A stretch of 64,000 bases of DNA from Opacimonas sp964559075 (GTDB lineage: Bacteria > Pseudomonadota > Gammaproteobacteria > Enterobacterales > Alteromonadaceae). The DNA lies in contig CAZLGJ010000001.1 in the NCBI GenBank assembly GCA_964559075.1, positions 47,293-111,292 of the forward strand, read 5' to 3'. The stretch's first letter is position 1. Each line of letters begins with the position of its first letter. Of the stretch, positions 9,218 through 19,010 are shown piece after piece. Both the position numbers and the translations under genes were made by a program. The notes below the pieces were generated by a model. That model ran no database searches. It was given only the letters and a program-made list of their open reading frames with translations, and was not told where the DNA came from.

Positions 9218-10332
9218 CAAAAGTTGCACTTATTACCGGTATTACCGGCCAAGACGGTTCCTATTTAGCGGAACTTTTACTATCAAAAGGATATGAAGTA
9301 CATGGCATTAAGCGACGTGCATCATCTTTTAACACAGACCGTATCGATCACATCTATCAAGATCGTCACGAGCAGCATGTCAATTTCCATCTTCACTACG
9401 GTGACTTGACTGACACATCAAATTTAACCCGAATACTACGTACTGTGATGCCTGATGAAGTTTATAATCTTGGCGCTCAATCACACGTTGCCGTTTCCTT
9501 TGAAGCGCCCGAGTACACAGCTGATGTTGATGCAATTGGTACACTGCGTCTCCTTGAAGCTATCCGTTTCTTAGGCCTTGAGCGCAAGACTCGCTTCTAC
9601 CAAGCATCAACTTCAGAATTGTATGGTTTAGTTCAAGAAATCCCGCAGAAAGAATCAACACCTTTCTACCCACGTTCACCATACGCGGTTGCTAAAATGT
9701 ATGCATACTGGATCACGGTAAATTACCGGGAGTCATATGGTATCTATGCATGTAACGGGATCTTATTTAACCACGAGTCCCCACGTCGTGGTGAAACCTT
9801 TGTTACTCGTAAAATCACCCGCGGTATAGCGAACATAGCACAAGGTTTAGAAAACTGTCTTTACCTAGGTAATATGGATGCATTACGTGATTGGGGCCAT
9901 GCCAAAGACTATGTTCGTATGCAGTGGATGATGTTACAACAGGATAACCCAGAAGACTTTGTTATTGCGACAGGTAAGCAAATTTCAGTTCGCGAATTTG
10001 TTAAACTATCAGCTGCCGAAGCTGGTATCACCTTAGAGTTTTCTGGAGAAGGTGTAGACGAAATAGCCACAGTTGTTGATGTTGAAGGTGACGATGCACC
10101 TGCGGTTAACATTGGTGATGTAGTTGTTAAAGTTGACCCTCGTTATTTCCGTCCTGCAGAAGTTGAAACCTTACTTGGGGATCCTTCAAATGCAAAATCT
10201 AAACTTGGCTGGGAACCAGAAATTACTGTAGAGGAAATGTGTGCTGAAATGGTCGAACAAGATTTGAATAATGCCAAACGTGATGCATTATTGAAACTTC
10301 ACGGTTATGACATTCCAGTTGCAGTTGAGTAA
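9214..10332 (+). CDS. gmd: GDP-mannose 4,6-dehydratase
   Basis: A 372-residue short-chain dehydrogenase-type enzyme with the NADP-binding loop GITGQDGSYLAELLL (residues 8-22), the catalytic Thr/Ser-Glu segment STSELYGLVQEIPQ and the YxxxK motif SPYAVAKMYAYW. It converts GDP-mannose to GDP-4-keto-6-deoxymannose, the first step to GDP-L-fucose. It overlaps the preceding gene by 4 bp and is followed 5 bp later by fcl. Codon use returns to the more balanced composition of the chromosome here. Confidence 0.96.
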   Translation: MTKVALITGITGQDGSYLAELLLSKGYEVHGIKRRASSFNTDRIDHIYQDRHEQHVNFHLHYGDLTDTSNLTRILRTVMPDEVYNLGAQSHVAVSFEAPEYTADVDAIGTLRLLEAIRFLGLERKTRFYQASTSELYGLVQEIPQKESTPFYPRSPYAVAKMYAYWITVNYRESYGIYACNGILFNHESPRRGETFVTRKITRGIANIAQGLENCLYLGNMDALRDWGHAKDYVRMQWMMLQQDNPEDFVIATGKQISVREFVKLSAAEAGITLEFSGEGVDEIATVVDVEGDDAPAVNIGDVVVKVDPRYFRPAEVETLLGDPSNAKSKLGWEPEITVEEMCAEMVEQDLNNAKRDALLKLHGYDIPVAVE

Positions 10333-10337
10333 AGTAC

Positions 10338-11300
10338 ATGAAGAAAATATATGTCGCTGGTCACAATGGCATGGTTGGCGCCGCCATTGTGCGCCAACTT
10401 AGCAAAGACCCACAAAATGAACTTATCCTACGTCCGCGTTCAGAACTCGATCTTACTGATCAAGTCGCAGTAAATAATTTCTTTGATTCGCACAATATTG
10501 ACCAAGTTTATTTGGCAGCTGCAAAAGTCGGTGGAATCGTTGCAAACAACGAATATCCCGCTGATTTTATTTATGAGAATTTGATGATTCAATCAAATAT
10601 CATTCACAGCGCGCATCTAAACAACGTTCAAGACTTATTATTCTTAGGTTCTTCTTGTATATATCCAAAACTCGCAAATCAACCAATGAAGGAAACTGAA
10701 CTCCTGCAAGGTTCTTTAGAACCTACCAATGAGCCTTATGCTATTGCAAAAATTGCAGGAATCAAATTATGTGAGTCTTATAACAGGCAATACGGACGCA
10801 ATTATCGTTCAGTGATGCCTACTAATTTGTATGGCCCACACGATAACTATCATCCTGAAAACTCTCACGTTATTCCTGCACTCATTAGGCGCTTTCACGA
10901 AGCCAAAATTAATGAACAACCTGAGGTAGTAGCTTGGGGTAGCGGTACACCTAAACGCGAGTTCCTTCATGTCGATGATATGGCATCAGCATCAATTTTT
11001 GTGATGAACCTTGAGCAATCTGTTTATGCATCACAAACTGAACTAATGCTTAGTCATATCAATGTCGGAAGCGGAATTGATTGCACGATTAAGGAACTCG
11101 TTCATTTAGTTGCTGATGTAGTTGGTTATAACGGCCATATCAATTTTGATACATCTAAACCTGACGGTGCACCTCGCAAGTTGATGGATGTATCACGCTT
11201 ACATAAGCTTGGTTGGCAGCAAAGCATCTCACTTAAAGATGGATTAGAAGATGCCTATCAGTGGTTCTTAGATAATCAAGATAGTTATAGGCAACGCTAA
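10338..11300 (+). CDS. fcl: GDP-L-fucose synthase
   Basis: A 320-residue enzyme with the Rossmann motif AGHNGMVGAAIVRQL, the SSCIYP segment and YAIAKIAG (catalytic Tyr-Lys). It epimerises and reduces GDP-4-keto-6-deoxymannose to GDP-L-fucose, acting directly after Gmd. The stop overlaps the next start (TAATG), so translation is coupled. The presence of the gene pair indicates fucose or a derivative in the EPS. Confidence 0.95.
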   Translation: MKKIYVAGHNGMVGAAIVRQLSKDPQNELILRPRSELDLTDQVAVNNFFDSHNIDQVYLAAAKVGGIVANNEYPADFIYENLMIQSNIIHSAHLNNVQDLLFLGSSCIYPKLANQPMKETELLQGSLEPTNEPYAIAKIAGIKLCESYNRQYGRNYRSVMPTNLYGPHDNYHPENSHVIPALIRRFHEAKINEQPEVVAWGSGTPKREFLHVDDMASASIFVMNLEQSVYASQTELMLSHINVGSGIDCTIKELVHLVADVVGYNGHINFDTSKPDGAPRKLMDVSRLHKLGWQQSISLKDGLEDAYQWFLDNQDSYRQR

Positions 11301-11752
11301 TGCATTTATCAAAAGCAGACTTTGCCAAAGTGATCACAAATACACCATTAGTATCAATCGATTTAATTCTTGAAAATGAAAAAGGTGAGTACTTACTTGG
11401 TAAGCGCCTTAATCGTCCTGCAAAAGGGTATTGGTTCGTGCCTGGTGGTCGTATACAAAAAAACGAATCGCTAGCTGATGCGTTTTCTCGCCTATCAAAT
11501 GATGAACTAGGTGCTATATTAAATATATCTGATGCTGTGTGTATCGGGGCATTTGATCATTTTTATGAAGACAATGTGTTTGGGAAAGATTTTTCTACAC
11601 ATTATGTCGCTATCGGATATGTTCTTAAGGTCAGCGAAAGTCAGTTAGAATTGCCGCTAGATGAACAACACGAACAGTATCGCTGGCTCAGTAAATCCGA
11701 ATTGCTAAATTCTGATGACGTGCACCAACATTCTAAGCAATATTTTATATAG
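11300..11752 (+). CDS. gmm: GDP-mannose mannosyl hydrolase (Nudix)
   Basis: A 150-residue Nudix-type protein that contains VPGGRIQKNESLADAFSRLSNDELG, the modified Nudix box of the Gmm/WcaH family in which the usual REXXEE is changed. It hydrolyses GDP-mannose/GDP-glucose to GDP and sugar, and in colanic-acid loci it sits beside gmd-fcl as here. It probably balances the GDP-mannose pool. Confidence 0.9.
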   Translation: MHLSKADFAKVITNTPLVSIDLILENEKGEYLLGKRLNRPAKGYWFVPGGRIQKNESLADAFSRLSNDELGAILNISDAVCIGAFDHFYEDNVFGKDFSTHYVAIGYVLKVSESQLELPLDEQHEQYRWLSKSELLNSDDVHQHSKQYFI

Positions 11753-11775
11753 TTAACATAACAAATGGATTTGTG

Positions 11776-13026
11776 ATGAAAATACTTCTGCATAGCCTAA
11801 ACTATTCTCCAGAATTAACAGGCATTGGAAAATATAACGGAGAACTTTGTCCAGCATTAGTTGAACAGGGGCATAACATCAATGTGATTACTGCAAATCC
11901 ATATTATCCTGAGTGGAAAATCCATACACAGTACTCTAATAGATTTAACACAGAATCGATTAGTGGCGTTACTGTGCATAGATGCCCGGTATATGTGCCA
12001 CACAAAATGTCGTTATTAAAACGAATCGTTCATCTAACCTCGTTTTCGATTACATCCTTTTTTAAATTATTAGGGATGCTAAAACATCGCTATGACGTAG
12101 TGATTTTAGTTCAGCCTACATTATTTTGCGCTCCATTCGTACTTTTGTATTGCAAACTTACAGGTGCGAGATCATTGATGCACATTCAAGATTATGAAAT
12201 AAACGCAATGCTCGGACTGTCGATTTCTGAAAAATCAATTATTGCAAAAGTTGCTAAATGGTTCGAAAAACAATTAATGAAGCGCTTTGATAAGGTGTCC
12301 ACGATATCACTATCAATGATGCGGATAGCTGTGGATAAAGGGGTTGATAAAGATGATATAATTTTCTTTCCAAATTGGGCTGACACAGATTTCGTAACAC
12401 CTGATACCTGCGGAAATAAACTCAAGTCAGAATGGAGATTTACACCAGATGACAAAATTATTCTCTATGCAGGTAATGTTAGCTTAAAACAAGGACTTGA
12501 AATTATTATTGAGGCAGCAAAGGCGCTTAAAGACCGAACTGAATTAAAATTTGTTATTGTTGGAACAGGTGCATTCATTGATACGCTTACCAAGCTAGCT
12601 GAAGAATCAAACTTAAAAAATGTGTTTTTTAAACCCTTGCAGCCTTGGGAGCGTGTTCCCGAAATGCTTTCTCTTGCTGACTTACATTTAGTTATTCAAA
12701 AGAAGGGTGTCGCAGATGCAGTGCTCCCATCAAAGCTGACTAACATTCTATCATGTGGTGGCCACGCAATTGTTACCGCTGAACATGATACTGAGCTTGG
12801 AAAAATTGCAGATGCAAACCCTGGTATCTATGAACTTGTTGAACCGGAGTCAAATCAAGCATTAATTGACGCAATACAAACTCACTTTAATAGCAATACC
12901 AACAATTACAACATTGTAGCGAGGGATTATGCTATTCAATTTTTAAACTTTGACCGCATTGTATCTTCATTTCTGAATGACTTAGAAGGTTCTACCAGTG
13001 ACAATATTCGAGCCTGTACAACTTGA
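11776..13026 (+). CDS. wcaI: WcaI-like glycosyltransferase
   Basis: A 416-residue GT4 enzyme. It starts with MKILLHSLNYSPELTGIGKYNGE, the typical N-lobe of WcaI-type colanic-acid glycosyltransferases, and has ILYAGNVSLKQGLEIIIEAA and the donor-binding region ADAVLPSKLTNILSCGG in the C-lobe. The likely role is addition of a (fucosyl) residue to the repeat unit; the donor is inferred from the gmd/fcl/gmm neighbours. ATG 11776 is preferred over the GTG at 11773. It is the last clear gene of the EPS operon; no terminator is obvious after it. Confidence 0.88.
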   Translation: MKILLHSLNYSPELTGIGKYNGELCPALVEQGHNINVITANPYYPEWKIHTQYSNRFNTESISGVTVHRCPVYVPHKMSLLKRIVHLTSFSITSFFKLLGMLKHRYDVVILVQPTLFCAPFVLLYCKLTGARSLMHIQDYEINAMLGLSISEKSIIAKVAKWFEKQLMKRFDKVSTISLSMMRIAVDKGVDKDDIIFFPNWADTDFVTPDTCGNKLKSEWRFTPDDKIILYAGNVSLKQGLEIIIEAAKALKDRTELKFVIVGTGAFIDTLTKLAEESNLKNVFFKPLQPWERVPEMLSLADLHLVIQKKGVADAVLPSKLTNILSCGGHAIVTAEHDTELGKIADANPGIYELVEPESNQALIDAIQTHFNSNTNNYNIVARDYAIQFLNFDRIVSSFLNDLEGSTSDNIRACTT

Positions 13027-13202
13027 CTATATTTTATTAACCTTAAGTTAAAACCCGAATATGTCTGTTTTCTTTACAATTATAGAACCTTTCGCAGTAT
13101 TATCCCATATATTCAATAACTTATAATCCGGAGTAATTCTTGCAAACTAAATATTGAATACTCTCGACATTACTGTCTCAGCATTTTTAAGGATTATTTA
13201 AT

Positions 13203-13935
13203 ATGGACACCCCCCCCTCAAGCGTCTCATGCTAGGCATCACTTTCCTGTTTGCATCGACTTTACAAGCAACCACACTTATCAATTACACCGATACCTAT
13301 GCTCCCGTTCCAGTTTCAAGCACACTCATAGGCTTAGAATACATCACCACTCTACCCGCCACTTCCAATGGCACAGCACACGCCAACGGCTTTATTCCCA
13401 TTCCCGGCAACCCTAATCTTTTCATCGCCAATGACCGCGCCAGTAATGTTTACACTGTCGATTTTAATGGCAATAAACAAGTGTTGCTTGATACCAAAAC
13501 ACATATAGGCAATACGTATATCAGCAACAACAGTCAGCGCGGTTTACAGTATTCATTACCACATTATGAATTTAATACCTCCGGCGCTTCAGGTTTTCAA
13601 AAGCTCTATACTGTCACGACCGAATCTGCGAACCCTGATACTAACGCCAAATTATTTTCCATCCCGTCAGATCTGAACCTCAATATCGCTCACTATGATG
13701 TGATATCTGGATGGGGTTTGGTCCTGATGATAATCTGTATGTCACAGTCGGTGATGGTGGCAATACCCATTGGAATCCAGGTGACATTGTTGGTGAGCAC
13801 GGCTTTGGCAATCGCTCCGACTCTCCCCTTGGCAGCATGCTCCGTATCAATGTCGCAGGTGATGGCACTTACATGGTTCCTGCCGACAACCCATTTATTG
13901 GTCAAGCCAATCATCTAGATGAAACTTACGCCATA
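13203..13935 (+). pseudogene. Degraded PQQ-dependent sugar dehydrogenase-like gene, N-terminal part
   Basis: The natural start is probably ATG 13203 behind AAGGATTATTTA, but an eight-C run (13210-13217) puts it out of frame and leads to an early stop. With one more C it would read MDTPPLKRLMLGITFLFAST, a good signal peptide joined to the frame open from 13229. That frame encodes beta-propeller-like sequence (GFIPIPGNPNLFIANDRASNVYTVDFNG) until about 13700. There the frame shifts and the protein continues as WMGFGPDDNLYVTVGDGG and DSPLGSMLRINVAGDG, typical of Gdh-type PQQ sugar dehydrogenases. It then ends abruptly at DETYA, where the family normally continues YGxRNP. At least two frame defects are present. 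Confidence 0.7.
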
Positions 13936-15119
13936 CTATGCAAGACGGCCTGCCAGTACCCGACAAAGCCGACGGCACGGGCTGTTTTGCCATTGACGAT
14001 GCGCGTGTTGCGCTAGTGCGCAACCATGAACTCGCCCCATACAAAGGCGATCATTATGCTGGTCCTGAGCTCAGCCCAACCCAACTTGCCCAAGTCTATG
14101 ACAGCAATGCCCAAGGCAATCCCATTGCAGGTGGCACCTCCAATATCATTTATAACCTCAAGACCCAGCAGGTCGAGCATCAGTGCATGAGCTTGCTTGG
14201 CACCATTCGCAACTGCGCCGGTGGCAAAACCCCGTGGAACACTTGGCTCACCTGTGAAGAAACTGTCAGCCTACCCGATGGCAACCTATCTCAAGCCCAC
14301 GGCTATGTCTTTGAAGTACCGGCAAACGCCAAAACCCTTGTAGATGCCAAGCCCATCACCGCCATGGGGCGCTTTAATCACGAAGCGGCCTGTATTGACT
14401 CGGTATCTGGGGTGGTGTATCTCACCGAAGATCGCCACGACAGCCTCAATTATCGCTTAATCCCCAATGACAAAACTAACCTGCACGCCGGTGGTCGCTT
14501 ACAAGCGCTAGCATTTGCTAACTACCCACAAAAAGACACGCGCAACTGGGAGGTACATGCCATGGCCGTCAACCGCCCCTATTCTGTGACCTGGGTCGAT
14601 TTGGACGAAGTGGACTCGCCCAACGACGACTTGCGCGCACGCGGACATGAGCAAGGCGCGGCGCTATTTGCCCGAGGCGAAGGGATAGTGTTTGGCGAGA
14701 ACGAGGGCGAGCTGTATTTTTGTTGTACCAACGGTGGCCCCGCCAAGGCAGGACAAATCATGCGCTACACGCCCTCCCCCAATGAAGGCACTGCTGTTGA
14801 AACCAGCTCACCCGGCACCATTGAGCTCTTTGTGCAGAGCCCGCATAAAGCCATTTTTGATTACGGGGATAATATTGAAATCGCGCCTAATGGACATTTG
14901 ATCGTCTGTGAAGACCAAAGCGGTGTGATGCAGACCAATCATATCAAAGGCGTCACGCCTACAGGGCACATCTATAACCTAGCCAAAGTGCGTTGGGACA
15001 CCGAGCCTGCTGGGGTGTGTTTTTCTCCCGATGGCAGTACCTTGTTTGTCAATTTGTACTCCCCGACTCGCACCCTTGCCATTACAGGTCCTTGGTCGCG
15101 CTTGGATGCCATCACATAG
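13936..15119 (+). pseudogene. PhoX-like (DUF839) phosphatase fragment fused out of frame to the dehydrogenase fragment
   Basis: From about 13936 the frame changes again and encodes sequence of an unrelated family: MQDGLPVPDKADGTGCF, LVRNHELAPYKGDHY, EETVSLPDG, GRFNHEAACIDSVSGVVYLTEDR and RGHEQGAALFARGEGIVFGENEGELYFCCTNGG. These are typical of PhoX, a Ca/Fe alkaline phosphatase exported by Tat. Its N-terminal part (signal peptide and first strands) is missing and replaced by the dehydrogenase fragment. About 390 residues of the usual more than 450 remain. It may be a deletion fusion or an assembly error. The C-terminal end (ending ALDAIT-like, TAG 15117) appears natural. Confidence 0.7.
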
Positions 15120-15235
15120 ATTGGGACTCAAATAGACTTACTTGGGCTTGCATTTATAGGTTTAAACGGATTGGTAGGCTACACTTACTAGCAATAACTC
15201 TAATATCAATAACACCAATATCAAAAGGACTTGAT

Positions 15236-17347
15236 ATGCGATTGTTTCGCCCCGCTAATCTAAATGGCATCTCCCTGTTTATCGCCTTGTTTATATACTC
15301 GCTATCTACCTCGGCGAACGCCACTGCAAATACTGCATCTACTCAGCCAAGTATTGCGTCTTTTGCTGATCACGCTAGCATTCTCACCGATCCGATATTA
15401 ACCGGCCCCACCCCTACCAGCATCAACGTGGTGTGGTATGTGGAAGGCGGTGAAGATATTGCGGTTAACACCAAAAGCAGCACCAACCAACACTATGTCT
15501 TGGTCGGCACTGCGCAAACCCGCTTTGACGCCACCAGCACGCCGATGTCCCAGCTATTTGAGGATAAGCAGTCGCAGTTACCCGCGCATTTGGCACTTAA
15601 TCTGCCTGACAACCAAGCGCTCAAGCAGCACTCCTTCAAACGAGCTATTAAACGCCCGATTACCCGAGTGAGCGCAACCGTCACCGATATCCCGCGCAAT
15701 CAGCGCACTGAATATCGCGCGATCTCAGTGATAGACGGTGTGACCTATCAAAGCGACGTGTTTAGCCTCCAGCCGCTGCCATCACCCGAACAGCCGGTCA
15801 AAGTCTTGGTCACGAGCGATCAGCAAAACCGCCACATGTCCCCTGCCAATTTCCAAAAAGTCGTTGAAACCGTGGGCATGGTGGATGCGGTGCTCTTCGC
15901 CGGAGATCTAGTAGATACCCCCAACCGCGCCTCAGAGTGGTTTGACCGCAACAACGTAAAGCGCCCTGCATTTTATCCTGCGTTGCAGGGCCGGTTTCAG
16001 TCACTGTTTCCTGAACATCCCTATGCGGGTGGTGCGATATTGCAGCACGCGCCGCTGCTAGGCACCATTGGCAATCACGAAAGTCCCGGGAGATTTGATC
16101 TCACCAAATCACTTGGCCAACAAGATAGCGATCCTCGCCCGCGCTGGTTTGCCCAGTGGCAGTGGTCACAGCTTACCGCTGAGCAACAGCACGCCACCGG
16201 CACGAGCAAAGCGGAATTTCTGATTGCGCAGTCTTATGATCACCGCACCTATTATGAAATGTGGGATTTGCCGCAGCACGGGATCCCGGCCTCACAACTA
16301 GCCAGCCCACATGATCCCGCGCATGAGCCCGAAAACTTTTACGCCATACGCTTTGGTAATCTGCACCTGACCTCGTTGAACATCTCACGGGTATGGCGCA
16401 ATTGGGACGGCGGATTGGCCGGATTAGCAGAATTAAATGGGGGCGCAAATGGACAAAAAGACACACGCCGCGGTAAATTTGCTGAGCCGCCCGCCACCAT
16501 TAATAATTTGGATACTTGGGGCTTTGGCGATATGTTTTTTGCCGATTATGCGCCCGGCTCCAGCCAGCGCCAGTGGCTTGCTCAGACGCTGGCCTCACCA
16601 AGCTACACCAGTGCCCCCTACAAAGTCGTGCTGACTCACCAATCCATGCACGGCTATGGTGATAATGCGGTGCCGGTGATGGCTAACCCCGTTGCGACCA
16701 TTGATTTTAATGATAATACGCCGGCACTAGTGACCACGTTTCCGACCACGCAACAAAACTGGCGCAGTATTGTAAAAGCGGCCTCAAAAAACAAAATAGC
16801 CCAGGTGCGCTATCAGTACCCACGTGAGCAAGACTTGTGGTTAAGGGTCGAGCAGGAGCTGTTGGCTGCCAAGGCAAATTTGGTGATTTCCGGTCACTCG
16901 CACGTTTGGTCACGTACCTATGTGGACAGTATTGAGGGTCTCGACAACCAGCATCGCCTGCACTATATCGAGACCTCCAATGTGGGTAACTCCTTTGGCC
17001 CCAAAGCCAGTCAAGACCTGCGCTTTAAATCGGCCAAGGCGTTTTTTGACGGCAAAGACGCGCAAGCCACGTTAGATGAAGCTTTTTGGCCCTACGCGGA
17101 CTATCTGCGCTATGGTGATCCGCATGCCCGCCCTGATGTGGTGCCTTCCGAGGTGGCCAACGGGACTGATCTGATGCATCGCATTGAAGGCGCTCCCATT
17201 GCCCTTCCCTACATCAGCTCCAATCGCATCACGGTGTTTACGATCATCGATACCGCTGAAGGTACCGTCAACTCGTATGGGTTTGATACCGCGCAGCCGG
17301 ATAGTCAGGTGTTTTTGGTGGATAGTTTTAAGATGTCTGGCTATTAG
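15236..17347 (+). CDS. Secreted calcineurin-like metallophosphoesterase
   Basis: A 703-residue protein with a signal peptide (hydrophobic run ISLFIALFIYSLSTSANA), an N-terminal Fn3-like domain (TGPTPTSINVVWYVEG) and a large metallophosphatase domain with FAGDLVDTPNR (GDxxD), IGNHES (GNHE), LTHQSMHGYG and SGHSHVWSRTY (GHxH), the full metal-ligand set. Purple acid phosphatase-like architecture. It probably releases phosphate from organic phosphate in the periplasm or outside the cell. ATG 15236 is chosen because the signal peptide follows it and AAAAGGAC precedes it. The PhoX fragment upstream suggests a former phosphate-scavenging pair. Confidence 0.85.
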   Translation: MRLFRPANLNGISLFIALFIYSLSTSANATANTASTQPSIASFADHASILTDPILTGPTPTSINVVWYVEGGEDIAVNTKSSTNQHYVLVGTAQTRFDATSTPMSQLFEDKQSQLPAHLALNLPDNQALKQHSFKRAIKRPITRVSATVTDIPRNQRTEYRAISVIDGVTYQSDVFSLQPLPSPEQPVKVLVTSDQQNRHMSPANFQKVVETVGMVDAVLFAGDLVDTPNRASEWFDRNNVKRPAFYPALQGRFQSLFPEHPYAGGAILQHAPLLGTIGNHESPGRFDLTKSLGQQDSDPRPRWFAQWQWSQLTAEQQHATGTSKAEFLIAQSYDHRTYYEMWDLPQHGIPASQLASPHDPAHEPENFYAIRFGNLHLTSLNISRVWRNWDGGLAGLAELNGGANGQKDTRRGKFAEPPATINNLDTWGFGDMFFADYAPGSSQRQWLAQTLASPSYTSAPYKVVLTHQSMHGYGDNAVPVMANPVATIDFNDNTPALVTTFPTTQQNWRSIVKAASKNKIAQVRYQYPREQDLWLRVEQELLAAKANLVISGHSHVWSRTYVDSIEGLDNQHRLHYIETSNVGNSFGPKASQDLRFKSAKAFFDGKDAQATLDEAFWPYADYLRYGDPHARPDVVPSEVANGTDLMHRIEGAPIALPYISSNRITVFTIIDTAEGTVNSYGFDTAQPDSQVFLVDSFKMSGY

Positions 17348-17396
17348 GCCAGTTATTAATGTAATTGAACTTTGATATCCTGACACACAATAATTA

Positions 17397-17413
17397 GTTT
17401 CCAAAAAAGAAAC
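17397..17413. promoter_or_regulatory. Candidate HigA operator
   Basis: Inverted repeat GTTTC-N7-GAAAC 12 bp before the higB start, where HigBA-type systems are usually autoregulated. Position and symmetry only. Confidence 0.4.
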
Positions 17414-17424
17414 CATATACTACA

Positions 17425-17709
17425 ATGAAACTGCTGAAGACAAATTTGCTACACAAATTTATCAAAAAACACGCTTCATCGAAGTCTGCAATTCTTGCTT
17501 GGCATGATGAAGTAACCAGAGAAGATTGGAGTACACCACAAGATATCAAAAATCGATATCGGTCAGCAGATTTTCTTCACGACAATAAGGTAATTTTCAA
17601 TATTAAAGGTAACCACTTTCGTCTAGTGGTTCAGGTCAAGTATGTGAATAAAGTTGTGCTTATCGAGTGGGTAGGCACTCATGCTGAATATAACCGAAAA
17701 AAGTTTTAG
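17425..17709 (+). CDS. higB: HigB-family mRNA interferase toxin
   Basis: A 94-residue protein of the HigB_toxin family (RelE-like fold): KFIKKHASSKSAILAWHDEV near the N terminus, then KVIFNIKGNHFRLVVQVKY and VLIEWVGTHAEYNRK at the C terminus. The final G-T-H-x-x-Y matches the conserved end of this family. It would cut mRNA on the ribosome. The antitoxin starts 11 bp downstream, the toxin-first order typical of higBA. Confidence 0.9.
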   Translation: MKLLKTNLLHKFIKKHASSKSAILAWHDEVTREDWSTPQDIKNRYRSADFLHDNKVIFNIKGNHFRLVVQVKYVNKVVLIEWVGTHAEYNRKKF

Positions 17710-17720
17710 GCAGATTAATT

Positions 17721-18911
17721 ATGTTTTCTCTCAAAGTAATCAAAAACGCAACAGAACATGAACTAGCTTTAGCGCGGGTAGAGGAGCTATTCTCTAGAGA
17801 AGTACTTAGCGAGCCTGAATCTAACGAGCTCGATGTCTTAGCATTGCTAATTGAACAATACGAACAGGAGCAGTTCCCGTTTGAATCACCCGATCCAGTT
17901 GACGCTATATTGTTTAGAATGGAACAAGCAGGATTAAACAGAAAAGACTTAGTACCTATTATCGGCAACAAATCTAAAGTGTCCCAAGTACTTAATCGCA
18001 AGCTATCGCTAAGTCTGTCGATGATACAAAGTCTGCATAAAGAGTTATGTATTCCCTATGATGTACTTCATAGGGAATATAGGACACCCTTGATTGACGA
18101 AACTGCATCGTTATCTTCCTACCCAGTGTTAGAAATGCAAAAAAGAGGATATCTTAAAAAGTACATATCGTCGGCAAAAGCACTCAAAAATCAAATATCT
18201 GACGTATCAGCTCAGTATTTTGCCGACCCGTTGACACAGCATACTGCCGCACCTGCTTTACTTAGAGCTTCTGCTGAGAGTGTTAACTCTCAAAGAAAGG
18301 TGAATGCAGAAGCATTACACGCGTGGCAGACGCACGTGCTTGAAAGGTCACAGAGTCAAAATATTCGAACCTTTGCATTAAAAGGCCTAACTCCAACTTG
18401 GTTCTCAGAACTCGTTAGTCTCTCAACAAAGCCAAACGCGCTAAGTTTAGCGGAGTCAAAGCTGCTTCAAACAGGGATACACTTTATCATCGAACCGCAT
18501 TTGCCTAAAACCTACCTAGATGGAGCGGCCTTTTTGGCACCTTGTGGCAACCCTGTCGTCGGAATGACGATGCGGTATAAGCGCGTTGATAACTTTTGGT
18601 TTACACTGATACATGAACTCGGTCATGTACTGTTGCATTGCCGTAAGCCGAACGATGTATTTTTTGATGATCATGAATCAAAATCACATTCCCAAAAGGA
18701 ACATGAAGCGGATAGTTTTGCATTAAATACACTCATCCCCGCAGGAAAATGGTGCCCGGAAAATCTCACCACCGCAAAGTCGGTCAGGGACTTTGCAGCC
18801 AAGCTACAGATTCATCCAGATATCGTGGCAGGCCGCTTACGCAGTGAGCAAAAAAATTACAAGCTTTTCGGCCCTGCGTTCAGAGAGACCATTATCAACT
18901 ATCCCGCCTAA
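17721..18911 (+). CDS. higA: HigA-type antitoxin fused to an ImmA/IrrE metallopeptidase domain
   Basis: A 396-residue protein, three times the usual HigA length. An N-terminal HigA-like helix-turn-helix lies at about residues 60-112 (FRMEQAGLNRKDLVPIIGNKSKVSQVLNRKLSLSLSMI). The C-terminal half is an ImmA/IrrE-type zinc protease with FTLIHELGHVLLHC (HELGH at residues 298-302) and a downstream EHEADSFAL giving the third ligand. The first domain should bind HigB and the operator; the second could cleave this or another regulator, as ImmA and IrrE do. ImmA/IrrE-HTH fusions are known; the pairing with HigB makes self-controlled antitoxin turnover plausible (inference). Confidence 0.85.
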   Translation: MFSLKVIKNATEHELALARVEELFSREVLSEPESNELDVLALLIEQYEQEQFPFESPDPVDAILFRMEQAGLNRKDLVPIIGNKSKVSQVLNRKLSLSLSMIQSLHKELCIPYDVLHREYRTPLIDETASLSSYPVLEMQKRGYLKKYISSAKALKNQISDVSAQYFADPLTQHTAAPALLRASAESVNSQRKVNAEALHAWQTHVLERSQSQNIRTFALKGLTPTWFSELVSLSTKPNALSLAESKLLQTGIHFIIEPHLPKTYLDGAAFLAPCGNPVVGMTMRYKRVDNFWFTLIHELGHVLLHCRKPNDVFFDDHESKSHSQKEHEADSFALNTLIPAGKWCPENLTTAKSVRDFAAKLQIHPDIVAGRLRSEQKNYKLFGPAFRETIINYPA

Positions 18912-18932
18912 CCCACGTCACACTTTAGACCT

Positions 18933-18953
18933 ATCTAAGAAAATTTCTTAGAT
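18933..18953. repeat. 21-bp perfect palindrome after higA
   Basis: ATCTAAGAAA-A-TTTCTTAGAT, 21 bp after the higA stop and 57 bp before the next start. It could be a weak terminator hairpin or an operator; there is no real T run after it. Confidence 0.5.
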
Positions 18954-19010
18954 CCCTTTATGTATCTCACTGCTATACTCGCTGCGACTTTTACAAGACA
19001 AGGAAATCCT

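Noticed and set aside
17348..17396. Small gene between phosphoesterase and higB
   Set aside because: No frame with start and RBS; the region holds the presumed higB promoter.
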